Source of the DNA: Hyunsoonleella pacifica
Lineage (GTDB): Bacteria > Bacteroidota > Bacteroidia > Flavobacteriales > Flavobacteriaceae
DNA length: 64,000 bases
Assembly: GCF_004310335.1 (NCBI RefSeq)
Contig: NZ_SIRS01000001.1
Coordinates: forward strand, 310,001-374,000
Direction: 5' to 3'
In this document: piece by piece, positions 18,801 to 27,692 of the stretch
Numbering within the stretch: the first letter of the stretch is position 1
Layout of the letters: each line of letters opens with the position of its first letter
The notes under the pieces: model-generated
The model's database searches: none
The model's input: the letters and a program-made list of their open reading frames with translations, nothing else
What the model was told of the DNA's origin: nothing
Translations under genes and position numbers: made by a program

Positions 18801-19330
18801 TTCCATTAATAAACAAAGATACTTTACAGACCACATTTCAGCAACTCATGTCATGGGCAGATGCTACAGAAAAGGAAATTCGCTATTTTTCAGGTACAGC
18901 AAGCTATAAAAAAGAATTCAATATAAGCGCAGAGCTACTTAAGCCTAGCAACGCTTTACAATTAGATTTAGGCAATGTAAAGGTAATTGCAGAAGTCATC
19001 CTTAATGGAAAAAACCTTGGAGTATTATGGAAAGCCCCGTACAGCATTAATATTGATGACGCTGTGGTAAAAGGCACCAACGCACTTGAAGTAAAAATTA
19101 CAAACCTTTGGCCAAACCGATTAATTGGCGACGAACAGTTGGAGCTAGATTACAAACGAAGAGGGCCACATATAAAAGAATGGCCCAAGTGGCTTTTAAA
19201 CAGTACTAATAGACCAACAGAACGTGTTACTTTAGCGGCATTTAAACATTATAATAAAAACTCAGAACTTTTACCATCTGGTTTAATAGGTCCTGTTAAA
19301 ATTAATGTTTATAGAGTAAAGAAATTATAG
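15818..19330 (+). CDS. GH106-type alpha-L-rhamnosidase, lipoprotein
   Basis: 1170 aa. Signal peptide with lipobox (MMFFTSC). NFKNPPASAKPRAMWFWING, followed by LEAMKNVGIQGALIFNV and LSFHNGAGWSSTGGPSI, is the typical start of the GH106 barrel. HIDSYEVGTTNW and AEAESFTGMGGWNQHPG further on are conserved acidic segments where catalytic Glu residues are expected. A region with repeated small beta domains (about 760-970) precedes a C-terminal jelly roll homologous to the fragment at 3-464. Known GH106 enzymes act on rhamnose in complex pectins or related glycans. It lies between two sulfatase genes, suggesting coordinated desulfation and rhamnose release. Confidence 0.9.
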   Translation: MRTKYFILIVMSIYFVVMMFFTSCLANSSSANTENLFLQQNFKNPPASAKPRAMWFWINGNVTKEGITADLEAMKNVGIQGALIFNVNLGNPKGFADYLSTAWLDLFHFAALEAKRLELELSFHNGAGWSSTGGPSITPENAMQELVFSETIHSGNNTFNTKLPQPKTHLNYYKDIAILAFPKPKSDQRINDLDTKMLSHKVRNHLSPDSKKISNLAVVKTSEIIDLTSKLTKDGVLKWEAPKGEWVILRIGHTPTGEKNRFPSDGGGGLECDKMSKKAVDVFWEGGIQPIIKKLDTLIGTAVTRCHIDSYEVGTTNWTPNFAEAFENLRAYNCKAYLPALAGYYVESGEETERFLWDFRRTVGDLIAKNYYGHFGALCRKSGMQFSTEPYWGPFDSMQVGATADVVMSEFWSGSLAFFDSPKFVASIAKLNGSPIAEAESFTGMGGWNQHPGTLKAMGDLAWAQGINRFVFHCYVHQPWNVGPGLTLQVFGTDFNRLNTWWNQSKPFVDYISRGQFLLQQGTSVADVLVFTGEASPNDALLMPELKALGYDYDVIGSNKIQSLTVKDGLIYTTVGETYKALVLPSIEWMTPKTLTKIEELARLGAQISGPKPKKSPSLEKYPICDAKVTELANSLWDTGRIKDTSILDILKKGTWLPDFSIENETNAAIDFIHRKTENSDIYFIVNAKKESRELACRFRVTGKQPELWNAETGEITNASVWRNNGDGTTTVAIPFESQGAVFVVFKTPVTTKRHIVRATITTQKPEPILPSELQIIKAEYGTFLPDGLVDVTEKVAKNVANNKLSVQATRSLCSGDPAPGYKKELRIQYKVGEVLHEKNAMEKEWLEIDAANKGQLVILKAVFGKFARGTHSIPPNKPIYDVTEKIKAIVDSGTYEISVNDGLLNKNNNTKNALRVSYTISNEKKTALVAEGSTLKLTQESPKSKLINTNNTVAWVTPYTGEITYSTSKGKTKTLTVKAIPKPIALSNAWNVSFPLINKDTLQTTFQQLMSWADATEKEIRYFSGTASYKKEFNISAELLKPSNALQLDLGNVKVIAEVILNGKNLGVLWKAPYSINIDDAVVKGTNALEVKITNLWPNRLIGDEQLELDYKRRGPHIKEWPKWLLNSTNRPTERVTLAAFKHYNKNSELLPSGLIGPVKINVYRVKKL

Positions 19331-19385
19331 AAAATTAAAACAAAGTTTATTTAAATTTTAAATTAGCTCACAAAATTAAAAAACA

Positions 19386-20771
19386 ATGAGAATAATAGCT
19401 TTATGCTTAATGTTACTACTGTGTGCAGCTTGTAAAAGCAAACAAGATACACCACCCCGACCTAATATCATCATTATAAATGTGGATGACATGGGCTGGA
19501 AAGATGTTGGTTTTATGGGAAGCAAATACTATGAAACCCCTAATATAGATCACCTCTCCAGTTTAGGAATGGTATTTACAAACGGCTATGCATCGGCCTC
19601 TAACTGCGCCCCTAGTAGAGCCAGTTTAATGACGGGGCAGTGGACACCACGACACGGCGTTTACACTGTTAGCCCTTCAACACGAGGTAAATCTGAAGAC
19701 AGAAAAATAATTCCCATAAAAAACACCCATACCTTATCCCCAAAACACCTCATTTTACCAAAGGTTTTGCATGAAAACGGATACCTAACCTGCCATGCGG
19801 GAAAGTGGCATTTAAGTGATAACCCTTTGGAGTATGGTTTTGATGTGAATATTGGAGGGGGACACAATGGGTTACCTAGAAGTTATTATCCACCGTATAA
19901 AAATGTAAAAATAGAAAAAGGCAATAGCCAATATTTGACTGACTTGGTTATGGAAAATGCTTTAAAGTTTATAGATACAGTTCAAAAACCATTTTGTTTG
20001 AACTATTCGCCTTATGCAGTTCATGTACCTATAATGGCAGTAGATAGTATTGTGCCTAAATATGAAAAAAAATCACCATGGAAAGGTCAAGGTAATGCTG
20101 AGTATGCTTCTATGGTAGATAATTTGGATAGAAATATAGGGTTACTTATCAATAAATTAAAAGACAAAAATCTTTTTAAGAATACACTAATTGTTTTCAC
20201 ATCAGATAATGGCGGTTTGTATGGAATTACGAAACAAAAACCATTAAGAGCAGGAAAAGGAAGCTATTATGAAGGCGGCATTAGAGAGCCTTTTTTCTTT
20301 GTATTAAATGGTAAGATTCAACCAAATACAAAGAGTGAAGTTCCTATAACGAATTTAGATATTTTCCCAACAGTACTACAATATGCTGGAATAAGTGCGA
20401 ATACACTTCGGTTAGATGGAAATAATTTGACACCTGTTTTAGAAAAAGAAGTAGAAGTTTTTGAACGTCCTTTATATTGGCATTTCCCAATTTATTTACA
20501 AGCTTACAATGTAAATGATAATGAAAATAGAGATCCTTTATTTCGTACAAGACCAGGTTCTGTTATACGTAAAGGCAATTGGAAATTGCATTATTACTTT
20601 GAAGATAATGGCGTAGAGTTATATAATTTATCCGAAGATATTGGAGAACGCAATAATCTAGCAAAAGTAAACCCTGAAAGAGCAGATGAATTATTAACAC
20701 TTTTAAAGGCTTGGTGGAAAAATACCAATGCGCCAATTCCAACGGAGTTAAATCCTGAATATAAAGAGTAA
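19386..20771 (+). CDS. S1-type sulfatase, lipoprotein
   Basis: 461 aa. A short lipoprotein signal ends LLLCAAC. NIIIINVDDMGWKDVGFMG contains the metal-binding Asp pair, CAPSR at C74 is the formylglycine motif, and FTSDNGGLYG (about 278) is the second metal site, followed by LRAGKGSYYEGGIREPFF. The C-terminal sub-domain ends with LYNLSEDIGERNN. The architecture is standard for S1 polysaccharide sulfatases. The gene lies 55 bp after the GH106 and 87 bp before the GH78 start, in one apparent transcription unit. Confidence 0.94.
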   Translation: MRIIALCLMLLLCAACKSKQDTPPRPNIIIINVDDMGWKDVGFMGSKYYETPNIDHLSSLGMVFTNGYASASNCAPSRASLMTGQWTPRHGVYTVSPSTRGKSEDRKIIPIKNTHTLSPKHLILPKVLHENGYLTCHAGKWHLSDNPLEYGFDVNIGGGHNGLPRSYYPPYKNVKIEKGNSQYLTDLVMENALKFIDTVQKPFCLNYSPYAVHVPIMAVDSIVPKYEKKSPWKGQGNAEYASMVDNLDRNIGLLINKLKDKNLFKNTLIVFTSDNGGLYGITKQKPLRAGKGSYYEGGIREPFFFVLNGKIQPNTKSEVPITNLDIFPTVLQYAGISANTLRLDGNNLTPVLEKEVEVFERPLYWHFPIYLQAYNVNDNENRDPLFRTRPGSVIRKGNWKLHYYFEDNGVELYNLSEDIGERNNLAKVNPERADELLTLLKAWWKNTNAPIPTELNPEYKE

Positions 20772-20858
20772 TATAAAGACCCTTTTTAGAGTGAATATTT
20801 AAGCTTAAACCATTTATTGGAAAACCAGCATTTCATTCAAATTAATAACAACACAATT

Positions 20859-23615
20859 TTGAAACATCTAAATATATCTTTACTCTTTTTTTTCATATCA
20901 ATAGTTCCTTATGCGCTGTTTTCGCAGGTAGTGCCTTACGATTTAAAATTAGAGTACAGAGAAAATCCAGAAGGCGTAGATGTTAAAAAACCACGTTTTT
21001 TCTGGAAATTACAATCGGAGGAAGCTGGGCAGTATCAAAAAAGTTACCAACTGATTGTATCTACTTCAAAAGAAAATATCGAAAAAAATATTGGGGACGT
21101 TTACAATTCCAAAAAGGTAAGAAGTGCCGAAACCACACAAATAGTATATGAGGGAAAGCCTTTAGAATCAACAACTCAGTATTACTGGAAAGTAAGGGTT
21201 TGGGATAAAAATAACATCTCAAGTTGGAGTAAAACATCAACATTTTCAACGGGTATATTTTCGATAGACGATTGGAAAGGCGCACAATGGATTGCTTGGA
21301 GAAATCAAGAAGAATGGGAAGCAGAATGGTGGCGTAAAAAAAAGGTGGAGTCTGGAGCAACAGAATTTCAATTGCCAAGTTATTTTGGTGCACATTTAAA
21401 CATGTTTGAACGGTATCATTTTTTTGATGACAAAAAACACGATCCAGCACCACTTTTAAGAAAAAGTTTTAATGTGCAAAAAAGGATAAAACGAGCCAAA
21501 GCATACATAAGTGGCATTGGGTATTACGAGCTATACATCAATGGGAAAAAGATAGGGAATTCCGTTTTAGATCCTGGTTGGACAGACTATAGAAAAACCA
21601 TTTTATATGCCACACACGATATTACCAATGAAGTAAAAAATGGCACTAACGCAGCAGGAGTAATGTTAGGCCGTGGTTTTTACGGTATGATGGCTTACGA
21701 TCACTGGGGGTTTTATAAAAAAAATGGATGGATTGGTCAGCCAAAATTAATATGTCGCATAAAGGTAGAATATGAAGATGGCACTACAAAAGAAATTGTG
21801 AGCGATTTAAGTTGGAAAGTTACAGGCGGGCCGGTGGTGTATGATGGACCACATATGGGCGAAATTTATGATGCTACAAAAGAAATTGAAGGTTGGAGTG
21901 ATGCAGCGTTAGACGATGCCACTTGGGATAACGTAAAACCAGCACCCCATCCAGGAGGAGAACTTGTGTCACAAATGTGTGAGCCCATTCGTGTGACCAA
22001 AACGTTTCATCCAGTAGCTACAAAAAATTCGAGTAGAGGACAATGGTTTGATGTAGGTACCAATATGTCTGGTTGGGTACGATTACGAATAAAAAATGCT
22101 ACAAAAGGACAACGTGTAATTATTTATTTTGGTGAAAGCAAAGACCCTATTACAGTGAGTCAACCCGGAGGGCTTCAGCAAATGGCCTATGTTTGTAAAG
22201 GTGATGGTGTAGAGTATGCTGAAAGTCGTTTCTCATACAAAGGGTTCCGTTATATTAAGATAAAAAGTTTTAGAAAGCTCAAGTTTAGTCTAGACGATGT
22301 TGAGGTAAAGTATGTACATTCTGATGTGCCACGAGTAGGTCACTTTGAATCATCGGATGAGACAGTAAATGCAGTTCATGATATTTGTCGTAAATCACTA
22401 ATATTCAATTTACATAGCATTCCTACTGATTGTCCACATCGTGAGAAAAATGGTTGGTTAGGCGATGCTGTTACAGGAATGGAGTTTGGTATGGCGAATT
22501 ATGATTTGGCTGCTTTAATGACTAAGTTTACAAGAGATATTTTTGATACACAAGATAAATTAGGAGGCATACCTGCCATTGCTCCAGCGAATAAATACGG
22601 CTCAGGAAAATCCACATTATGGTCGTCTGCTGGTGTTCATATCCCTTGGTATATGTATCAATATTATGGAGATATAAGGTTGTTTGAAAACTATTGGAAA
22701 AACATGATGCTTTGGGTAAAACGTTCTTGGGAATACAACAACATTGCAGAAAAAGACGGCATGTTTAAAGAGCGTTTTAACGACTGGGTAACACCCTATG
22801 ATGCAACGTATAAAGGCGGTGGTAAACCTGGAGGGAATGAGGTCATTGCTTCAATGAATTTTTATTTAGCTCTTAAACGTTTGTCACACATCGCTAAAAA
22901 ATTAGGAAAAAACAAAGATGAAAAAAGGTTAAATGTACAAGTTGAACGGATGTATAAAGGCATACAAAAATATGCATTTGACGACAAGAAATTAGAGTAT
23001 GTAGGTTTAAAACCATTTAATGAATTTTTACCTGTGGTTAATATTTTAGCACTCAATTACGGTATTGTTCCAGATAAATACAGAGCTCAACTCGAAAAAA
23101 AAGTGGTAGATAATATTGTTAAAGATAAAAATTACCACCTATGGGGAGGCGTGTTTACAGTACATTCTGCCTACGAGTATTTGCCTAAAAATGGTTATGC
23201 AGACCTTATGCATAAAGTGGTAATTAACGAAGAATGGCCTTCTTTTGGTTGGATGATTAAGAATGGAGCAACAACATTGCCAGAGGGCTATAAATTTACT
23301 GCTTCTAATATCCATCATTTTATGGGAGCGGTAGATAATTTCTTTTATCGCCATTTAGTGGGTATTAACGTTGATGAATCCAAACCAGGTTATCAAAATA
23401 TCGTTTTAAAACCTAATTTTATTAAAACTATGAATTTTGCCAAAGCAAGTTACAACTCTATTCATGGAGAGATAAAAGCGGCGTGGAAGAAACTAGATAA
23501 GAACACTTATGAGTATTCTGGGTTTATTCCAGTAAATTGCTCAGCTACTGTGGTTTTACCTCATAAAAATGTAACCCTACCCTCAGGAAAATTCAATTTT
23601 AAGGTAAAGATTTAG
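20859..23615 (+). CDS. GH78 alpha-L-rhamnosidase, secreted
   Basis: 918 aa if started at TTG 20859. No in-frame ATG gives a signal peptide, while TTG 20859 yields MKHLNISLLFFFISIVPYALFSQ; a TTG at 20817 would add 14 polar residues. Modules: fibronectin-like N-terminus (TTQYYWKVRVWDKNN), jelly roll with RAKAYISGIGYYELYINGKK, then an (alpha/alpha)6 barrel. The GH78 signature DCPHREKNGWLGD begins at about residue 524, and a second motif GATTLPEGY keeps the Glu expected for the general base. The C-terminus is a beta sandwich. It is close in layout to the GH78 at 47716. It probably releases periplasmic L-rhamnose, fitting the symporter gene 101 bp downstream. Confidence 0.94.
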   Translation: MKHLNISLLFFFISIVPYALFSQVVPYDLKLEYRENPEGVDVKKPRFFWKLQSEEAGQYQKSYQLIVSTSKENIEKNIGDVYNSKKVRSAETTQIVYEGKPLESTTQYYWKVRVWDKNNISSWSKTSTFSTGIFSIDDWKGAQWIAWRNQEEWEAEWWRKKKVESGATEFQLPSYFGAHLNMFERYHFFDDKKHDPAPLLRKSFNVQKRIKRAKAYISGIGYYELYINGKKIGNSVLDPGWTDYRKTILYATHDITNEVKNGTNAAGVMLGRGFYGMMAYDHWGFYKKNGWIGQPKLICRIKVEYEDGTTKEIVSDLSWKVTGGPVVYDGPHMGEIYDATKEIEGWSDAALDDATWDNVKPAPHPGGELVSQMCEPIRVTKTFHPVATKNSSRGQWFDVGTNMSGWVRLRIKNATKGQRVIIYFGESKDPITVSQPGGLQQMAYVCKGDGVEYAESRFSYKGFRYIKIKSFRKLKFSLDDVEVKYVHSDVPRVGHFESSDETVNAVHDICRKSLIFNLHSIPTDCPHREKNGWLGDAVTGMEFGMANYDLAALMTKFTRDIFDTQDKLGGIPAIAPANKYGSGKSTLWSSAGVHIPWYMYQYYGDIRLFENYWKNMMLWVKRSWEYNNIAEKDGMFKERFNDWVTPYDATYKGGGKPGGNEVIASMNFYLALKRLSHIAKKLGKNKDEKRLNVQVERMYKGIQKYAFDDKKLEYVGLKPFNEFLPVVNILALNYGIVPDKYRAQLEKKVVDNIVKDKNYHLWGGVFTVHSAYEYLPKNGYADLMHKVVINEEWPSFGWMIKNGATTLPEGYKFTASNIHHFMGAVDNFFYRHLVGINVDESKPGYQNIVLKPNFIKTMNFAKASYNSIHGEIKAAWKKLDKNTYEYSGFIPVNCSATVVLPHKNVTLPSGKFNFKVKI

Positions 23616-23716
23616 GTAATAACTAGGGGCTTTGCAAATCATAAAAACGTGTTAAGCTTAAGTGCCAAAATACAATCAAGAAAATAATTAAATATTACAC
23701 AAAAAACTAAAACATT

Positions 23717-24769
23717 ATGCAAGCACTATTAGGAATCATATTTCATTCATTGGGAGGCGTAGCCGCAGGAAGTTTTTACATGCCATACAATAAAGTAAAA
23801 GGCTGGTCTTGGGAAACCTATTGGATGGTAGGTGGCGTTATGTCTTGGTTAATTGTGCCTCCAATTGCAGCATATTTAACCGTTCCGGGGTTTGTAGAAA
23901 TTATTGCAGGAAGTTCTAGTACTATTTTAGGATTTACCTTTTTAATGGGTTTACTTTGGGGTGTTGGTGGTTTATCCTATGGATTGGGTGTTCGATATTT
24001 AGGTATGTCCTTAGGAAACTCTGTAGTCTTAGGGTTTTGTGCTGCATTCGGGGCTATTGTGCCTTCTATTTATTACAATTTTAGTCCCCAAGAAGGGAAA
24101 ACATCTTTTACAGACATGATAAGTTCAACAGGTGGTCGCGTTGTTCTGTTAGGTGTTTTGGTATGTTTAATAGGTATTGCAATTTGCGGAAAAGCAGGAA
24201 TGTTAAAAGAGGGCGAACTTTCAGAAGAAGAAAAAAAGAAAAGTGTTGCAGAATTCAATCTAGTAAAAGGGTTAATTGTTGCAGTACTTTCAGGTATTTT
24301 AAGTTCCTTTTTTAGTTTTGGTATTGAAGCAGGAAAGCCGTTGGCTGATGCTGCTGTGGCCGCAGGTTATGATCATTTATTTGCGAATAATGTGACGTTT
24401 GTTGTCATTCTATGGGGAGGTTTAGCTACCAATTTTGTCTGGACCACCTATTTGAGTTTAAAAAATAAGGCGTATAAAGACTTTACAAATAAGCAAACAC
24501 CTATTTCTAAAAACGTACTGTTTTCTACTTTGGCAGGTACCGTTTGGTTTTTGCAGTTTTTCTTTTACGGTATGGGCGAAAGCAAATTAGGTAATGGTGC
24601 CAGTTCTTGGATTTTACATATGTCTACCATTATTTTAACCGCAAACCTTTGGGGTGTATATCGCAGGGAGTGGCATGGTGTTGCTAAAAAAACCAAATGG
24701 ACAATAACATCAGGAATTATAGTGATTATATTATCTGTTGTTTTGGTGGGAATAGGAAATTCTGTATAG
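23717..24769 (+). CDS. rhaT: L-rhamnose/H+ symporter, RhaT type
   Basis: 350 aa inner-membrane protein with about ten hydrophobic segments. The N-terminus (GIIFHSLGGVAAGSFYMPY, then NKVKGWSWETYWMVGG) is characteristic of RhaT, which brings L-rhamnose into the cytoplasm with a proton. Further family-like stretches are LGMSLGNSVVLGFCAAFGAI and GTVWFLQFFFYGMGESKLG. It follows the GH78 gene by 101 bp and gives the strongest sequence support for L-rhamnose being a product of this locus. A candidate operator for the next gene sits 10 bp after the stop. Confidence 0.95.
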   Translation: MQALLGIIFHSLGGVAAGSFYMPYNKVKGWSWETYWMVGGVMSWLIVPPIAAYLTVPGFVEIIAGSSSTILGFTFLMGLLWGVGGLSYGLGVRYLGMSLGNSVVLGFCAAFGAIVPSIYYNFSPQEGKTSFTDMISSTGGRVVLLGVLVCLIGIAICGKAGMLKEGELSEEEKKKSVAEFNLVKGLIVAVLSGILSSFFSFGIEAGKPLADAAVAAGYDHLFANNVTFVVILWGGLATNFVWTTYLSLKNKAYKDFTNKQTPISKNVLFSTLAGTVWFLQFFFYGMGESKLGNGASSWILHMSTIILTANLWGVYRREWHGVAKKTKWTITSGIIVIILSVVLVGIGNSV

Positions 24770-24778
24770 AAGTTAAAC

Positions 24779-24798
24779 CTGATACTACAGGATAATAT
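24779..24798 (+). promoter_or_regulatory. Candidate catabolic operator before the cytochrome/DUF1549 gene
   Basis: CTGATACTACAGGATAATAT ends 50 bp before ATG 24848. It is one of the best copies of the recurrent element, nearly identical in layout to those at 10181 and 38966. It suggests the following three-gene module is under the same control as the glycosidases. Confidence 0.55.
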
Positions 24799-24847
24799 AA
24801 AGCAAAATAAAAATTAATTTTAAAAATAATTTTTATTTAAATTGTTT

Positions 24848-27682
24848 ATGGATACTTCAAATTGGGTACTACAATTTTTAGGACGCTTACATCCACTATT
24901 GGTACACTTTCCAATAGGTCTTTTGGTAGTTGCATTACTACTAGAGATATTAACTATAGGAGGTAAACGAAAAGGACTTAGAGAAGGTATTAATTGGATG
25001 ATTTATATAGGTGCAGGATTTGCAGTATTTTCAGCACTCTTTGGTTGGTTCTTAAAAACTCAAGAAGCGTATACTGGCGATTTAGTAGATAATCATCAGT
25101 ACACGGGTATAGCAACATCAGTATTAGCTATAGTTACAGCCATAATTTTAAAAAATAGTCTAAAAAAAACCATTGTAAATTTAAAAGCATATAGGTTTAT
25201 GCTCTTTGCTACAGTAGTTTTACTTACCATAGCAGGACATTTAGGTGCCAACCTAACTCATGGCGAAGATTATTTAACAGCCGTTTTTCCGGGTAGTAAA
25301 GAGGGATATAGTAATAAAGAATCAGGAGCACTACTATCTGAACTTAAAGGAGCAGATTCTTTATCAGGATTACAAAAAGATAAATTAAACCTAGAGGTAA
25401 GGGGTCTTTTTGCTCATAAATGTTACCAATGTCATAGTGAAAATAAACAAAAAGGCGAGTTAGTGCTTGAAACTAAACAAGGTGTTTTTAAAGGAGGTAA
25501 AAGTGGATTAGCAATTGTACCAGGTAATCCAGAAGAAAGTGAAATTTACAAGCGCATTATTCTTCCATCAGATAATAAAAAGGTAATGCCAACGAAAGGG
25601 AAATTGTTAACTGCAGATGAAATAGCATTGGTAAAACTTTGGATAACAGAAGGCGCACATTGGTCAGACAAAGCAGTTAAGGTGTTTCCAGAAGCAAAAT
25701 TGTCCCTGTTGAAGCCAGAGTTACCAAAGGTTGAAGATATTACACATCCTATAGATAAATTAATAGCTATTTATTTTGATAAAAATAATCTTGATTGGCA
25801 AGAAGTAATTGACGATAGAGCTTTTATAAGACGTGCCTACTTGGATGCAGTTGGATTATTACCAGAACCAAGTGTAGTTAAAGATTTTGTAAATGATAAT
25901 AATCCAAATAAAAGAGAAGCGTTAGTTGATGCTTTACTAAATGATAATCAAAATTACACACAACATTGGTTAAGTTTTTGGAATGATTTGTTACGAAATG
26001 ATTATTACAGCGTAGGAGGAAAAAAACAGATTACAGATTGGCTATATAATTCGCTAATAAAAAATAAATCTTACGACCAAATAGTAACTGAGTTGGTAAA
26101 TCCTGTAAAAGGTTCAGAAGGTTTTATACAAGGTGTAAAATGGCGTGGTGTTGTTAATGCTAGTCAGAGAACAGAAATGCAAGCAGCACAAAATATTGGG
26201 CAATCTTTAATGGGTGTTAACGTGAAATGTGCGTCGTGTCATAACAGTTTTATCAGTAATTTAACTTTAGATCAAGCCTATGGCTTTGCAACTATTTTTT
26301 CTGATTCCATATTGGAATTGAATCGCTGTGATAAACCCATAGGAAAAATGGCGAAGGCTAATTTTTTATATCCAGAATTAGGGAATGTTGAAGGAGAAAC
26401 CGTTAAGGATAGATTGTTAAAACTATCAGAGGTGATGGTGCAGAGAGATAATGGGAGACTCTACCGAACCATTGCGAATAGGTTTTGGGATCGATTAATG
26501 GGACGTGGTATTGTCGAGCCTTTAGATGAAATGGATAACGTACCTTGGGATGCCGATGTATTGGATTGGTTATCTGCAGATTTTATTGATTCAGGCTCAG
26601 ATTTAAAACATCTAATTAAACAAATTATGACATCTAGGGTTTACCAATTACCAATGGTAAACTATAAAAAGGCTGAGGACTTAAAGACTAAATATGTATT
26701 TAAAGGACCAGTAACAAGGCGCTTGAGTGCAGAGCAATTTTCTGACGCTGTAAGTCAGATTATTGCGCCTTTATATCCTCAGGTAGCATTTAACCCCAAT
26801 GGAGATGATATTAAAGCCATACGTATATGGCATTTAGAAGAGGATTTGGGAAGAGTTGTTTTACCAGAACCAGGTAAAAGGTACTTTAGAAAATCGTTTC
26901 AAGTATTAAGAGAGTCCGTTAAAAAAGCCAAAATTTTAATTTCAGTTGATAATTCTTATGTACTTTATCTTAATGGGAAAAAAATATTAGAGAATAATAA
27001 TTCGAAAGTAGTAGACAAAATAGACATTACTAATGATTTGAATAAAGTTAAAAACACCATAGCTATTATTGGTAAAAATGAAGGGACTATTGCAAATCCT
27101 GCAGGGATACTATTTGCACTAAAATTAGAATATGAATCAGGAAAAAGTACCATTTTAAAATCAGATAAGTCATGGGTAAGTTCTCGTGAATTACCAAAAG
27201 GAGATTGGACTGCTTTAAATTATAACGATAGTTCCTGGCTTAAGGTTAGAGATTATAGTACAAGAAATTTTAAAAACTGGGGGCAGTTACTAGATTTTAC
27301 ATTTAAACCACATAACGAAAAATTTGCGCGAGCTAGTTTGGTAAAACAGCATCCGTTTATGAAAGCTTTAGGCAGACCTAGTAGAGAAATTGTTACGACA
27401 TCAAGAGAAGATCAAGCTACGTTATTACAAGCTTTAGAACTTACAAATGGCGAATTTTTTAATAGTATTTTAGAAGAAGGCGCACAATCTTGGTTAAAGA
27501 AATATGGAGAGGACAGCAATATGATGGTTGAAAATTTGTACCAAAAAGCATTAAGTAGGAACCCTATGGAAGAAGAAAAGAAGATTATGCTAAATGTTTT
27601 GGGAGAAACTCCCAAACAGCAACAATTACAAGACGTATTTTGGGCAATTCTAATGTCGCCAGAGTTTCAGTTTATAAATTAA
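24848..27682 (+). CDS. DUF2231-like membrane domain + planctomycete cytochrome c + DUF1549/DUF1553 fusion
   Basis: 944 aa from ATG 24848. Residues about 10-145 hold four hydrophobic segments (GRLHPLLVHFPIGLLVVALL first), resembling DUF2231. A single c-type haem motif follows, CYQCH at C192, in the PSCyt1 context (FAHKCYQCHSENKQKGELVL, then PGNPEESEIYKRI). Next comes DUF1549 (IDKLIAIYFDKNNLDWQ onward) with a second CXXCH-like site, CASCH at C461, and DUF1553 toward the C-terminus. A GH2/GH78-like jelly roll appears inserted at about 685-820 (AKILISVDNSYVLYLNGKKI). Such proteins abound in Planctomycetes and Verrucomicrobia; their function is unknown. Redox chemistry on sugars at the outer face of the inner membrane is inference. 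Confidence 0.85.
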   Translation: MDTSNWVLQFLGRLHPLLVHFPIGLLVVALLLEILTIGGKRKGLREGINWMIYIGAGFAVFSALFGWFLKTQEAYTGDLVDNHQYTGIATSVLAIVTAIILKNSLKKTIVNLKAYRFMLFATVVLLTIAGHLGANLTHGEDYLTAVFPGSKEGYSNKESGALLSELKGADSLSGLQKDKLNLEVRGLFAHKCYQCHSENKQKGELVLETKQGVFKGGKSGLAIVPGNPEESEIYKRIILPSDNKKVMPTKGKLLTADEIALVKLWITEGAHWSDKAVKVFPEAKLSLLKPELPKVEDITHPIDKLIAIYFDKNNLDWQEVIDDRAFIRRAYLDAVGLLPEPSVVKDFVNDNNPNKREALVDALLNDNQNYTQHWLSFWNDLLRNDYYSVGGKKQITDWLYNSLIKNKSYDQIVTELVNPVKGSEGFIQGVKWRGVVNASQRTEMQAAQNIGQSLMGVNVKCASCHNSFISNLTLDQAYGFATIFSDSILELNRCDKPIGKMAKANFLYPELGNVEGETVKDRLLKLSEVMVQRDNGRLYRTIANRFWDRLMGRGIVEPLDEMDNVPWDADVLDWLSADFIDSGSDLKHLIKQIMTSRVYQLPMVNYKKAEDLKTKYVFKGPVTRRLSAEQFSDAVSQIIAPLYPQVAFNPNGDDIKAIRIWHLEEDLGRVVLPEPGKRYFRKSFQVLRESVKKAKILISVDNSYVLYLNGKKILENNNSKVVDKIDITNDLNKVKNTIAIIGKNEGTIANPAGILFALKLEYESGKSTILKSDKSWVSSRELPKGDWTALNYNDSSWLKVRDYSTRNFKNWGQLLDFTFKPHNEKFARASLVKQHPFMKALGRPSREIVTTSREDQATLLQALELTNGEFFNSILEEGAQSWLKKYGEDSNMMVENLYQKALSRNPMEEEKKIMLNVLGETPKQQQLQDVFWAILMSPEFQFIN

Positions 27683-27692
27683 AAAATAAGAC

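Noticed and set aside
20817-20858. Earlier TTG start for the GH78 gene
   Set aside because: It would put 14 polar residues before an otherwise typical signal peptide starting at 20859.
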